A stretch of 64,000 bases of DNA from assembly GCF_050436995.1 (NCBI RefSeq), contig NC_134776.1, forward strand, positions 19,323,001 to 19,387,000, written 5' to 3'. Within the stretch, counting starts at the first letter, position 1, and each line of letters starts with the position of its first letter. The notes below the pieces were generated by a model. That model ran no database searches. It was not told the DNA's origin and saw only the letters and a program-made list of their open reading frames with translations. Source of the stretch: Anticarsia gemmatalis. Its lineage: Eukaryota; Arthropoda; Insecta; Lepidoptera; Erebidae. This document shows, piece after piece, positions 1 to 11,160 of the stretch. A program made the position numbers and the translations under genes.

Positions 1-140
1 TGTACATATGTTTGTTACTCTATCACGAAAACACCAATGCAAGAATTTTATTCAAATTTGAAACTCTACACTAAATACACTAATAAGAACCTTTTCATCC
101 CGAGAAAACTTTTCAGATATAATCTTATCAGAAGCTAGTT
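1..140 (+). repeat. Degraded 3' part of a CTAG-ended lepidopteran element
   Basis: The opening bases (tgtttgttactctatcac) match the interior of the better copy at 11,857-12,026 (tgtttgttactctttcac). The fragment closes with gaagctagtt, matching that copy's agctagt end. It is cut by the window edge, so its 5' half is unseen. Family naming is from memory. Confidence 0.5.
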
Positions 141-690
141 ATTAATTTAGATAAAACTACTTAAGATAAAATGTATCCTTCTACTGGTTTGTCACTAGAA
201 AAGCCTTATTCTTATCATATTCCATGGAAATGATATGCGTCGAAGTTATTCTTTGAAACACTTGAAATGATCACCGATCAACGTTTTCTAAGGAAAATAT
301 TTATTGTTTCTGATAACTTACAGGCTTCTTGTTATTGCTTCTGTCGTACTATTATTTATCTTGACGTTTTGAACTGTCATCAAATAGATATTAGACTATT
401 AGATAACAGATCCTTTTTTTGCCTTGAAGATGATGTTTTGAAAATATTTTATTTGGTTATTTGTCAATTAAGCTACTGGCAGAATGCTAAAAATCCTTTC
501 TGTATGAAAATTTTTGACGACACAAAATAGTTTTTTTGAAAAATGTTTATTATGTTCTTTATGATTTTACTTAATATTGTCGCTAAGTACTTTAAATATA
601 CAACAATTCTATTAACAACAATTAAAATCCGTACGAAAACCCATTCACTAGATTTCAAGTTTATTGCAAACAAAGAGACAGAAGACTTTT
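141..690. other. Unassigned AT-rich DNA
   Basis: No recognisable gene or repeat. Short frames open on both strands, as expected for AT-rich non-coding DNA. Confidence 0.5.
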
Positions 691-742
691 TTAACCCATT
701 ATTGTCCCACTGCTGGGCAACAGTCTCCCGTATTGAGGGAGA
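691..742 (-). repeat. SINE tail fragment (inverted)
   Basis: Reads ttaacccattattgtcccactgctgggcaacagtctccc on the plus strand, the inverse of the 'gcccagcagtgggacagtaatgggtt' tail seen at 2,525-2,550 and elsewhere in the window. Confidence 0.65.
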
Positions 743-2020
743 GAAATATATAGTGCCATCTCTCTCCCTCATCAAACATTGTCTAAAACTTATTAGTAAA
801 AGCTTTGAGCATTAGTCTCTGCGCTAATCCAAGTCTATTATTACTCATCAAGCTCGCGTTGTAGGGTTAAAGCACGCCATGATCCCGACTAGTGTATCAA
901 ATGTCACTACGGATAGGGTCGATTAGACCGCTGCCTCTGATGTACAGACGAACACACGAGCGTTACAGGGTTAATAGTTAGGTTAGCTTCAAATTTTCCG
1001 TATTTATGCAAAATTGAACCACACGTTTTTTTTGTTTTACGTTTAACGGAATAAAAGTGGTCTACCTTATAGAAAAAAGACACGGTTTTTCCCTCAGAAA
1101 TAGGGTTTACAAAAAGCAGAACCAACTGCAACTAATAAATAGTAGATATATGTTTTTGTAAAACCTTTGATATCTCAAAAGTAATGTATTTGCTGTGTGG
1201 TTCCTTTTTGCATAAACAAGGTTAATTTTCGGTTAATCGTACATATTTAGATTTGCGTCAGTAAAAATGTTGGTGTATTTTTTTTTTGTAAAAATATTGT
1301 TAAATTGTGTTTAGTTAGTGTTTTGTAAACGGATTAAGTAATTGCTAGTTGTTATTTTTTTTAGTGTTATTGTTAGTTCGTAGTATTGTATATTAAATTT
1401 AGGTAAATGTTTAAGTTATTTGTGTAATAAAATAAATAATTTGTATTTTTGCGGCATTCTTGATGATAAACAAACTTACAAGCATTTCAAGAAATCTACC
1501 GTAAAACCGCGATTTAAGTTGGATTTTTTTTGTACAATTTAGATTTTTACGTGGCCATTACGTAACAAAGTTATGAAGTAATATTTATAGTTATGAACTT
1601 TATACCACTAATATAATATTAACATCTACTTTTTTATAAAATTTTAACTTAATAAAATGTGGATCAACTCAAAAAATATCATAATGCATGCATGTAATTA
1701 CTGTAACACAAACTTAACAAAAATGTTGTCAATCAACTCTCAATAAATAAAATATCTAACACATAATATGATCACGATCTTAACACTTGTGTGTTCGAGT
1801 GTACGGCTCATTGCGCGCCGGATTATGCGCTGTGCACTTAGTATCAGCGATTACGTGGGGGACCGACGAGGGTTATCTCTCGTCCTGAGCCAAAATATAC
1901 AAATTATTTTGATAATTACGAATTATTCATGCCTCGTACTCGACTTGTGTACTTTGAGGGACTGTTTGTACATTACAGATGGTAATTTAATTACTATGGA
2001 TTTTTAAGTGTGATATATAT
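743..2020. other. Unassigned DNA, T/G-rich on the plus strand at 1,200-1,440
   Basis: No exon can be supported. The run at 1,250-1,440 is strongly T and G biased on the plus strand, a pattern also seen next to the candidate first exons at 5.7 and 7.4 kb. Confidence 0.4.
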
Positions 2021-2142
2021 CTATATAAGTATATATTAAGAAGTATATAAGTATGTTTAACAGTTATTTGGTACCATAGTACAAGCTCCGCTTAGTTTGG
2101 AATCAAATGACCGTGTGTGAGTTGTACAATAATATTTATTCA
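2021..2142 (+). repeat. SINE body/tail, family A
   Basis: Contains aagtatataagtatgttt, then accatagtacaagct and cttagtttggaatcaaatg, ending near aatatttatt. The same order of blocks recurs at 18,160-18,298, 22,915-23,055 and, inverted, at 56,621-56,700, so this is an interspersed family. It carries no coding frame. Confidence 0.75.
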
Positions 2143-2156
2143 TATTTGGATAATGT

Positions 2157-2289
2157 GATGAGAGCAGTGATAGCCGAGTGGTATAAGTTTGTACCTCACA
2201 GGTTCGAACCCGAGGCAACACTCTAGTGACTTTTCGAAGTTACGTGTGTACTAGAAATAATTATTATGGATTTTTAAATATAATATTTT
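2157..2289 (+). repeat. tRNA-derived SINE unit, tandem copy 1
   Basis: Begins gatgagagcagtgatagccg with an A-box-like tagccgagtgg and a B-box-like ggttcgaaccc, as in RNA polymerase III promoters of tRNA-derived SINEs. It runs through acttttcgaagttacgtgtg and then gives way directly to a second copy beginning at 2,290. It has no 3' tail of its own. Confidence 0.75.
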
Positions 2290-2550
2290 GATGAGAGCAG
2301 TGATAGCCGAGTGGTATAAGTTGGTACCTTCCATGTTCAAACCCGAGGCAATGACTTTTCGAAGTTACGTGTGTATTAGAAATAATTATCACTTGTTCCA
2401 ACGGTGAAGGAAAACATCGTGATGCCACCTTGCATGCCTGAGAGTTCTTTAGAACAGTTCTTGAAGGTATGCGAAGACCCACAATTGGTAGACTCAAGGT
2501 CTAACCCTTTCTTCATTATCCTTGCCCAGCAGTAGGACAGTAACGGGTTA
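2290..2550 (+). repeat. tRNA-derived SINE unit, tandem copy 2, with 3' tail
   Basis: Repeats copy 1 from gatgagagcagtg, with a decayed B box (gttcaaaccc). It continues into the body (aacggtgaaggaaaacatcg) and the tail (cccagcagtaggacagtaac) followed by attaatttatttattt. The two heads are about 133 bp apart, so this is a dimer-like arrangement sharing one tail. Confidence 0.75.
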
Positions 2551-5500
2551 AATTAATTTATTTATTTTGATTAAAAAGACTCACGCCATGTCAAAGACCT
2601 TCGGGCGGCTTGAACAACTTTAACACTAGGTTGACCACTAACTTTACGATAAAAAGATAAGAAAATAACTCACGGTTTCTGAACATCCGTATAACCTCTT
2701 GTATCGTCTTTGGATTCGAGAAAAGATTGTTTCTGGATTATAATACATAACCGTACTTTTCTTGTTAAAGATCAAAAAAGTGGGCTTTAACTTTAAAATA
2801 TATTTTAAACCTATTTATTAACTAAACTTTCACTTGTTCAAATCAAAGGTTTAGTTCAAATTTAATTGTACTAACTAACTAACAATAAACCACAGACGCC
2901 AAACAAATAAGAAAAAGCGCGAGATTTAAACTTCGAACGCAAAACTCCCGTCATTTTTTAAACGTAAAAAATGTTCTACACGTTCGGATACGCACCTGTA
3001 TCATGTTACACGAATATAATCGATTCGGATACATCACTAAGATTATCGAATAAAAATGGTTTCATGCAACCATGGCCCATGACCTGACATATCACGAAAT
3101 TCAGTATCGGTAATTAATTTTCAGTATTTCGACGAAAACTCAATCACAGAGGAAAATGTCAGAATTTATTTTTATATTATATCGTATTTACACGTGCTCT
3201 CGGTCATTTGGAGGTCAAATCTAGTTAGACTACCATGACATGGTTGTTCGTCTAAATATATTGGTATACGTATTACGTTAGAAATTTAAACTTATCAAAC
3301 TGCGAACTACTATTGAGAAGAGTAAGCAAAGAAAAATATTTTTTTAACTTGGTTTGGATGTAAGTGTTTGGCAGTAAATTAGTTTGGAATTAAATAACCG
3401 TGTGTGAATTGAAAAAGATATCTATTTAATTCCAAATTTTTGGAACGATAAAATATTTTTTTTTATTTGAACGTTATCTTAGTACAACTAGAACAAAGAC
3501 GAGTTTTCTTGAGAAATAATCGGAAAATCGATTTGAAATACGAGTTAATTATAATGCGTGATAGTTAATAGTTATAAAGTTACAGGGTTAGATGTCTAAT
3601 GGTTAAACTAATTACAAGCTCGATTGTCTTCGCTTTACTGTACAAGGTTCATGTGCAATTATCTTATTAATTAAAAGTTTTAGTCTCCAATAAAGTATTG
3701 CTTGCATTAAAAAAGTACCTAGTTCTTGTGATACAATTCGAAGAAGATTTTGATAACTTTATTCATTCGAAAATATTTATATTATTATAAATATTTTATC
3801 TTGAAATTAAGAAATTTTATAATTTATTGTCTTCAACATTATAGACGGATTTTTTTCTGAGATATTTTTGACAGTATTAAACTGTCATTGAATTCATTTT
3901 ATTGTGCAAACTTAACTGCTTTTTTACTGTGCAAACGTATTGCACAATATTATTGATAGATCTAAGCTTTTTTTTACTATTCGACCTACAGTTAGTCATT
4001 TAGTCAAGCCTGAAAGACTACAAGCTACAAACCTTAGGTAAAAATGTACATTTGTTTTAAATAAATGGGTTGTTAGTACCACCCACTTATTTCATTGACC
4101 GCGTCAGTTTGATATCAAGCGAAGTTCAGCCACATGAATAATCGATCATGTCACGAGTAAACTTTGAAATACGACTTTAAAAGAATGTTTGTTTTGATAC
4201 ATTTTGTTTTTGTTATTGAATGAACTTATTATAATGAGATTAATTTAATGTTTTACTTAAATGCTATAGGCAAAATACTGAAGTAACAATTATTACAATA
4301 ATATAACAAACTTAATTAGAGTGAAAAATAATTACACCACTAGAAAAATAACTGAACTTACTCTGAAAAACCAAAAGAACTAACTAACAATTAGTGTGAA
4401 GACGATAAATACAAAATTAAGATAATTAACATGAGGAATACCTAATTCAAAAAATCAAAAGTGTTTATCCTCAGCAAACATATTATTATGCCTGTATTAG
4501 GAGACCCCTAGAATGATCGCAAAAATGTCCTAAGACGGCTAAGAAATCCAAGAGATATACTATTGCTGCCACTGTAAAATACCTACTCTATAAAATTTCA
4601 ATCTCTCAAAAACCTTTATATTGATAACATGAACGGTTAAACAAAAATATTGTTATATCAAACATATTACAAATTTTAAATCATGCTTTTGTTTCATATT
4701 CAGCACGACTCAAGCCCGTTCATAAACTTACCTAATAAATAAAACGCGTCACACCCAAATGACGCCAATGTCTACAAACTATCAATAAAAATAAGTAATT
4801 AAATTTTTCTATCTCTACCAAAACTATACTCTAAAAGGCAAATAGAAAATGTCCTACAAAAGAAACAAATCTCTGTAAAAGTTTATCGCATTGCTAAAAA
4901 TATAAAATTAGTAAAAATAAAAAAGAACATCTTTGGCCAAAGATGAACGCAAGCGCATTCGCGAGGCTATGTTACCATCAAAATGTGAAATAAGGAAAAA
5001 TCTAAAATGTCTAATTTCAAAAGATATTATAATGTTGACTTACGTTGTGTCTTGGTGACCATGAGTTGCACATCAACGATGCGTCTTCCAGTATTCGACT
5101 CTGGAAAGAGAAACCTCCGTTTTTTACCTTCACACGTTTCTTGCATGCACAGTTTAATTCTAAATACCAATAAAACCAGAAAAAGTAGTAGTAGTACAAA
5201 TAATTTTGATAAAGTTTTGCATACAAAAAATATTTATTTACGTTTAAAAAGAAACGAAACATATTTGAAGGTATTTTGTTTGTTCTTGGTTAATTGTTAT
5301 TTTAACCCGAAATACGGGTGCCACAGGTTTAAAGTTAATGTTAGTTGTTATTATAAAGTTAGTATTGTAAACTTATATGTAAGTTAGTCACGGGTCGTTA
5401 TCGGTCCGACGATGAAAGCAACTGAACGCAAAGTGCATAGAATTGATCGCAGCAACCTCTTAAATATGTGTACAGTAAAATACCTCCCTATGTTCAGGGC

Positions 5501-5700
5501 TGTGTTGCATACGAATAAAAAATAAGACAGAACGGTAATTGACCACTAAGTACTGTTTAAAATTTCATGTACAAGAGGCGTGGTTGCATTCGATGCTCAT
5601 TTAATAGTACCTAGCCGTTCTAATGTTTGTTTTGCTGGTTGATTGTATTTGCTTATTGGTGCCCGCCAATTATTTTGTAGTGTTTCACTGTGTTAATGAT
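2551..5700. other. Unassigned AT-rich DNA
   Basis: No gene supported. The longest open frame (5,007-5,387, plus strand, 126 codons) overlaps an open frame on the other strand, has an AT-driven composition and lacks recognisable motifs. A short piece at 3,380-3,405 (agtttggaattaaataaccg) is a relic of SINE family A. Confidence 0.45.
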
Positions 5701-5727
5701 ACTGAGTGTTTTTTAAAGAGTTTGTAG

Positions 5728-5812
5728 ATGGCCACGTGCCGCGTTGATGGAAGACGAAACGCCCCGTCTTGAGGCCGTACTTGAAATGGGTTCGATTATT
5801 AGTTGCGACAAG
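5728..5812 (+). CDS. Candidate short coding exon (unrecognised)
   Basis: Open frame from 5,717, reading WPRAALMEDETPRLE and so on to SIISCDK, ending at AAG followed by the donor-like GTAATG at 5,813. A possible acceptor, tttgtag, lies at 5,721-5,727 behind a T-rich tract. An internal ATG at 5,747 could instead start a first exon, but its -3 base is T. A second donor-like GTAAGT lies in the same frame 30 bases further on, so the exon end is uncertain. The segment is richer in G and C than its flanks. I do not recognise the peptide. A chance open frame is a real alternative. Confidence 0.22.
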
Positions 5813-6494
5813 GTAATGGTCGTTGTTTATGCATTCGTAAGTTCGTTTCGTAAGGCATTTTCTTTGCATTCTTATTAGTGCTTTAGATGTAGGTATTGAG
5901 TTTTAGTTTCATGTTGTGTATTGTGCAAGTAAGTCGTTATAAGTGTTTTAAATACAGTGTTACGTCCTTATTTGTTGTATAAGTAAATGTAATGTCAATT
6001 TATTTGTGTTCCTTTTACAGATATTTGTACAATTATTCAGTGAAACGTAAAAAGTGGTACTAATTGAGTATAAATTCTTAGAAAAAGTACTCGATAGTAA
6101 AAGATTAATGTAAGCTCTTTAGCGTTTTCCTGAAAATGCTTATTTGAAAGTTTTTACGCGACATAATGATTCGTTTGTAAGAAATTTGTAACGATAAATA
6201 TGTAATAGTGTTCAATGATTGATTGTGGTCGTCAAAGGCAAGTCGACAAACAAACCAATTACATTAAACATCGTCTTACCTCCCCCTTCACCTAGACTGA
6301 CCGTTTGTAAAATACTTGTGCTTTTATTTGTAAATACATTGTTTTGTACAGTTTTTTTTTTCATTTAAAGCTTTTTACATCATTTTAACATTAAAAAAGT
6401 ATTATACCAAGCTAAGCTATTAAAAAAAAACTAAAATAAATATTAAACTTAGACTTATTAAATTACTGTTTTTAAGTTTTAATATTTTTAAGTT
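5813..6494. other. Intron-like T/G-rich DNA
   Basis: Follows the candidate exon. T-rich on the plus strand, with no further open frame or repeat that I can support. Confidence 0.3.
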
Positions 6495-6575
6495 AGTGTT
6501 TGGTTCACTGCCATAGCGTCGAGAGGTTGTGGGTTCGATTTCTACACAGAATAAATATTTGTGCGATCCACAATT
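6495..6575 (+). repeat. tRNA-derived SINE head
   Basis: ggttcactgccatagcgtcg, then a B-box-like gtgggttcgattt, then aataaatatttgtgcgatcc. This is the usual order in a lepidopteran SINE head. The anticodon-arm region is degenerate, so it is not a functional tRNA gene. Confidence 0.6.
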
Positions 6576-7439
6576 AAAAAGCAACATTTTTAGATTCCTT
6601 CATGATCATATTTGGTGGCACAAAAGTGCTTGGTATGTGTCATCGATTTGGAAATATGATATTTTATTACCGCAGTACTAGTAGATTAGAAAGAGGCGAA
6701 AAAGAAGTACCTAAGTCAACGATTCCAAGTAAACTGAATAATAATTGCTTTCAAATTAACACATAATATTTTATTAATTTAACAGGTTTCTCCAGGAATT
6801 CCTACTAAATTGATAACAAGAATTTGCTTAAATATTTATCAAACGTAAAGACAGGACACGACTACTACTCAAAATATGACAACCTTATAGGTAATTAAAA
6901 GATTACTCTCTATCTGTCGCTTATCTTCTAAAATAGATTGTTTTGACATCGTTTCATTTTTAAACTCAATTTTATAGATTTTATTCGTTTAAAAACAGAC
7001 ATTTTGTTAAATCACCTATTTGTTTTAATGACCGCCACTCTATACCATCGCAATTATAGTGACTTAACATTTTTAAGTCGTCTAAATAATAATTTTCTAT
7101 TCCAAAATAATTATACACCTAATTAAAAACCAGTAGGTATTACCCTTTAAGAGATCCAAACTGTAGCATCGCGAGCAACACAGCTACAAATATGAGGGCG
7201 CTCTAAGTGACATCTTCCTCGAACAAAACTCATTAATTATTTACACCCAGCCCTTTGGGCCGGCTGCTTAATGGCGTGACTAAATAAGGGGGGAGGCCCC
7301 ACACCCCCCTTCCAAAACTTTTAATACCAAACGTTTGTTCAAAGAGTGCAGGTCTGAGTTAATGATTTTTGACTAAATTTTTCGGTAATCCGTTTCCGGG
7401 TTTCGTGCTTGCTGAGTGAAATGCGGTTTTTTGATTGTT

Positions 7440-7533
7440 CAGTTTGTTTTTGTGTTGAGTGTATAATGAAGTATAATAATGCCTTTTATTCTGAATTTTA
7501 CAATGAGTGTTGGTGTAGTTTTACAGTATATCA
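7440..7533 (+). promoter_or_regulatory. Candidate transcription start and first exon
   Basis: An arthropod initiator-like TTCAGTTTG (about 7,438-7,446) is followed by a T/G-rich leader, two closely spaced ATGs in different frames, and a strong donor, GTAAGTCAG, at 7,534. One frame gives MPFILNFTMSVGVVLQYI, which is hydrophobic, before the donor. There is no TATA box. The pieces are individually common in AT-rich DNA, so this is only a candidate. Confidence 0.2.
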
Positions 7534-7540
7534 TGTAAGT

Positions 7541-8480
7541 CAGTGTGCTTTTTAGCAAAGGCTTCCTCTAGATAGTATAGGGAGGCATATTATTTATCTA
7601 TGTAGGCTATTTATTTGTACATAGAAGTACCTTTTAGCTAGGAAGCTAATTAGGCTTTAAGAACTAATGAAAAACTCAAATAAATTCCTAAAAAAAGGAG
7701 ACTCGCTGCCTAACTATTAAATTTTGTGTGAGCCCCGATTAGTTTTACAGTGATTTTAAGTGACAAAACACTATATTATTAACCAGAGCTTACACGAAAG
7801 GCAGTCAATATTTAAGAAAATAGTGCCCGCAACCGTAATTTAATTACGGGAAAAGACGTTACGTAGTTCAGGCTTAATATTATGCTAAAAAGGAGAAAAT
7901 GTACTGCGTTGAAGATTAACGGATAATCGTTGAGTGCAGCTAAATAGGTAGACGCGAAACACCGCCTTGTGCATTAACAAACTTCACAGTTTTGACTTGT
8001 CGGACAACTTCGCGAATATTACTACAGCACAGCCAAGATATATTTATCTACACAGTTATTTACTTGAAGTTTCAGCTAAATATAAGAATTTTCAGCACAC
8101 TACTGACGTGTATCATTTGGAGGAGTGTACCTAATTTCTATTTGTCACACATGTCACTCTTTTCTACTATGCGTCTGTCAATGTCAACTTCTCACACATT
8201 TAGCTCCAAAGTTAGAAATATCTAGACAAAATATTTCTGGAGAACGTAGCGTGAAAACGAGCAACAAAATGTCGGTATAAAATTCTAAATACCAAGTACA
8301 TAAATATTTAAATGACATAATAAAACCGTACCTAATTCGTACCGTCTATTAACACGTGCAATTTTTCACACGAACGAAAAAACGATCTCATCCGACAATT
8401 ACCGAAGCATAATAGTCTTCGAGAATTCAATCTGACGTAAGAGAATGAGCCTTAAATTCGTCGGACTTAAGAGAGAGCGA
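7541..8480. other. Unassigned DNA
   Basis: Nothing recognisable on either strand. Confidence 0.4.
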
Positions 8481-8488
8481 GACGGGGG

Positions 8489-8520
8489 TATTTAAGCCGG
8501 TCGGTTGCAGTAGGTTAGAG
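8489..8520 (+). promoter_or_regulatory. Candidate TATA-type core promoter
   Basis: TATTTAAG (8,489-8,496) sits in GC-richer surroundings, just after a GAGA-like gagagagcgagac. A possible start site is near 8,517, about 28 bases downstream. The small open frame at 8,554-8,649 follows. Position and order fit a promoter, but TATA-like strings are frequent in such DNA. Confidence 0.22.
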
Positions 8521-8553
8521 CGAGACGACTATAAGATTATGATAATGATAAAA

Positions 8554-8649
8554 ATGCCTGTTAAGGGTGGCAGTGCTTACAAGCAATTTGAAGATATGTA
8601 TTTAATGTTTCGGAGCGGAGTTGTCGGGAGGGGACCAAGAGGGATCTGA
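8554..8649 (+). CDS. Candidate small ORF, 31 codons
   Basis: ATG in a good insect context (aaaATGcc), then MPVKGGSAYKQFEDM and so on to RGPRGI, ending in TGA. It lies about 40 bases downstream of the candidate core promoter. No good splice donor occurs inside it. I do not recognise the peptide. It could be a short independent ORF, an upstream ORF in a leader, or chance. Confidence 0.2.
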   Translation: MPVKGGSAYKQFEDMYLMFRSGVVGRGPRGI

Positions 8650-9329
8650 ATTGATAATTGGGTGCACTCTATCGTTTCGGTTTTTAGGGATTTTCGTATT
8701 GAAGTGCCGAGTGACAACTAAGTTAGGCTTTTACGTAGGGTTGACGCTTCCCGATTCTCTCTGTGTAACAGTATGTGCTTTTTGGTGACGAGTGTATGTA
8801 AACGAGAAGAGATATGTGTTGATATGTAAACTGGGTTAAATACCTATGTTTTTAGAACTTAAAACCAACATAAAAGCACTGTTTTATCCTTTAAAATGTC
8901 GTATTAATCCATCATACAAACACCAATTACTTAGTGACTCAGAAATGAAAACAAGATCAAAAAACAAACAACAAAAGCTAGGCGGATGCCGTTTTCGCTG
9001 AATTTCCACCTTCCAGCTTAACGGTTTAAAGATATCGATATATTTCAATTGAAATAGGAATAAAAGTGACGCGTAAATCCGCCGTGAGTACCTGTTGCAT
9101 AGATCATCAGAAATGTTCAAACATGTTGCAGTGGAATATGAATCTTGTATTTCTCGTTGATACCTATTAACTATGCAGGGAGTTTGTCGTCTGCCGCCAG
9201 TTAGGTCAGAACGCGTGATCTTAAGATGTCGTCATATTGAATTATAACTACGATATTTGATGTAAATACATTTTGATAAACGGAGATTTACTTTTCTTAC
9301 CTTGTTTAATACAAAATACATTTAACTTA
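8650..9329. other. Unassigned DNA
   Basis: Nothing recognisable. Open frames are short and AT-driven. Confidence 0.4.
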
Positions 9330-9427
9330 TCATGTGCCACTGCTGGGCAAGTGTCTCCTCGCGTAATGTAGAAGGGTTAGGTATTGAGTCCACCACGCTG
9401 GCGAATTGCGTGTTGGAGATTTTGCAC
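9330..9427 (-). repeat. SINE 3' region (inverted)
   Basis: cactgctgggcaagtgtctc, then attgagtccaccacgctggc and gttggagattttgcac: the inverse of a tail and body such as those at 16,275-16,368 and 28,617-28,712. Confidence 0.65.
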
Positions 9428-9793
9428 TTATTTATGTCTACTTTAAAATGCCAATATGATATTAATGATATATCAAACTGATCGGCAAGAGTACAGGAAA
9501 ATCTTGGAACATATGTCATTAAACTAACTTGGGTAATATGGTAAGGATTTTTAAAACTGACTTGACATGAAATTGAAGACTTTTTTTAGATTAACTTGAT
9601 GCTTATGTTTTTGCATTATGTTGTACTTAAAATGACTATACAACAGCAAAATTATGATAATTCGTTACAATACCCATTTATAGTAATCTAAGAACAATAC
9701 TATTCAGTGGAATGCACTGGAAATGCAACCTAATCTCCAATAGCGTATAATTTCAGCATCCCTATAATACATAAAGTAAACACATAAGCCTGT

Positions 9794-9853
9794 ATTTACC
9801 AAGCATTTACCGACATTTACCAACATTTACCAACATTTACCCAGTTTACCGGA
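9794..9853 (+). repeat. 10-bp minisatellite
   Basis: Consecutive decamers around catttaccaa: tatttaccaag, catttaccga, catttaccaa twice, catttaccca, gtttaccgga. The following bases up to about 9,935 carry further ggtttacc and cgggtaat blocks that look related to the unit. Confidence 0.75.
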
Positions 9854-10246
9854 ATCGAATGCACACAGGTTTACCCCAGTTAATGCGAACGGGTAATCAG
9901 TAGGGATGCCATAACAATAACGGGTAATGCCTCTCATTAAGGAGCATTCTCGCTGCGACTACACTACCGGCGTACTCTGCTGGTCGTGTTGTGTAATGGA
10001 GAGATGGTTTCGTACTTTGAGCGGGATTTTGAACATAATCATTACGGTTTTAAGTAGGTAAATTGTAATGTACAAAAAAATTTGTACAGATTGAAGGAAG
10101 GCATAAACAGTTGTGTTAAATTTTGTCTAATTCTATTTCATATGTCCTATATGAAGTCCTATGGCTTGAATATATAGTCGGCCTGCAGTAGATAGTTTCA
10201 TATGAAGCGGAGAAAGATATCAGATCTACACATTTTAGTACGTTTT

Positions 10247-10258
10247 TTATCATAAAAC
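10247..10258 (+). repeat. Left 12-bp target duplication of SINE
   Basis: ttatcataaaac, identical to 10,633-10,644 on the other side of the SINE. This is the signature of target-primed insertion. Confidence 0.8.
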
Positions 10259-10632
10259 AACATTTACTGCCTCTGTGGCTCGGTCGGTAGTATATGCGAC
10301 TGCGGTGCGAGAGGTCGCGGGTTCGAATCCTGGGTCGGGCCAAAAAGTCTTTTCTGAGATTTTCTGTTAAGAATTTCTTAGAGATTGCCCGGAGTTAGGA
10401 AGTTGAGGTCGAAGACCTCCGTGCCTCGGAGAGCACGTAAAGCCGTCGGTCCTGCGCCTGACCTCTCACTGGTCGTGTCGGTTATCCGTCCCACCAAACT
10501 ATGAGAGTGATGGAATAGAGAGTGTACCTGTGTATTGTGCACACACTTGGACACTATAAACAAAGTCCTGCACAGATGGCCAGTTTCAATGAAACTGACC
10601 GCCGTAGCCGTATATCGGCTAGGAGGACATTA
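10259..10632 (+). repeat. Complete tRNA-derived SINE with target duplication
   Basis: The head, gcctctgtggctcggtcgg (A-box region) to gcgggttcgaatcc (B box), resembles a tRNA gene but is followed by a SINE body: cggagagcacgtaaagccgt, then cctgcgcctgacctctcact, then gccgccgtagccgtatatcg, ending ggaggacatta. Perfect 12-bp direct repeats flank it. It is transcribed, if at all, by RNA polymerase III and depends on a LINE partner to move. The heads at 16,372 and 48,000 (inverted) are related but truncated. Confidence 0.85.
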
Positions 10633-10644
10633 TTATCATAAAAC
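10633..10644 (+). repeat. Right 12-bp target duplication of SINE
   Basis: ttatcataaaac, identical to 10,247-10,258. Confidence 0.8.
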
Positions 10645-11117
10645 TCTTCGGTGTATTACAGTTGCGCTGTTTTATTTGGATTGTGTTCTCATTGTATGTC
10701 TCTTTTCCATCCTAAATATATAGGTCTAGTATAGTGCAACCATGGGGTATTTGGTATCTTCAAATGCATTTTATAACGTTAACTTTTCAGTCTTTCACGA
10801 AGCTAAAGTTTTAAGTTTCCTGAACAAAATACAACAAAACAAACCTTGAAACAATAGTAATTTGTATCAAACGTATTTAAAACACACATTCAGTGTGACG
10901 TGTTGATTGTTCGCTCCTTGACAGAGACCTGCAGTTGAGTACATAATAACCGCTATTGATTACTACTTACTACTTACATATAACCTAGATAATACTAGGA
11001 ACCTTCGCCAGTACTGTGAAGTCACGAGCATGAGGATCTGCACATTGTCGTATTTTTAAACTCATTGACAACAATGAAATTTTTATTCTATATGATTCTA
11101 ATAAGTGTAAGTACAGG

Positions 11118-11160
11118 TTCCGCTTGCGACTTCGTCCGCGTGAAAGGCTTTGCCAGAGTG
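11118..11160 (-). repeat. Element end fragment
   Basis: ttccgcttgcgacttcgtcc followed by gcgtgaaagg is the inverse of the 'cgcggacgaagtcgcgggcg' end common in lepidopteran CTAG-ended elements. Compare aagtccacgcggacggagac at 41,510. Confidence 0.5.

Noticed and set aside
5007..5387. 126-codon plus-strand open frame
   Set aside because: A run of this length is expected about once by chance in 64 kb of such AT-rich DNA (rough estimate). It overlaps an 81-codon frame on the other strand and shows no motif, promoter or splice context.
10262..10345. tRNA gene
   Set aside because: A and B boxes are present, but the segment continues into a SINE body with target duplications, and no good cloverleaf forms. 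The same applies to the heads at 2,157, 16,372, 27,746 and 53,625.
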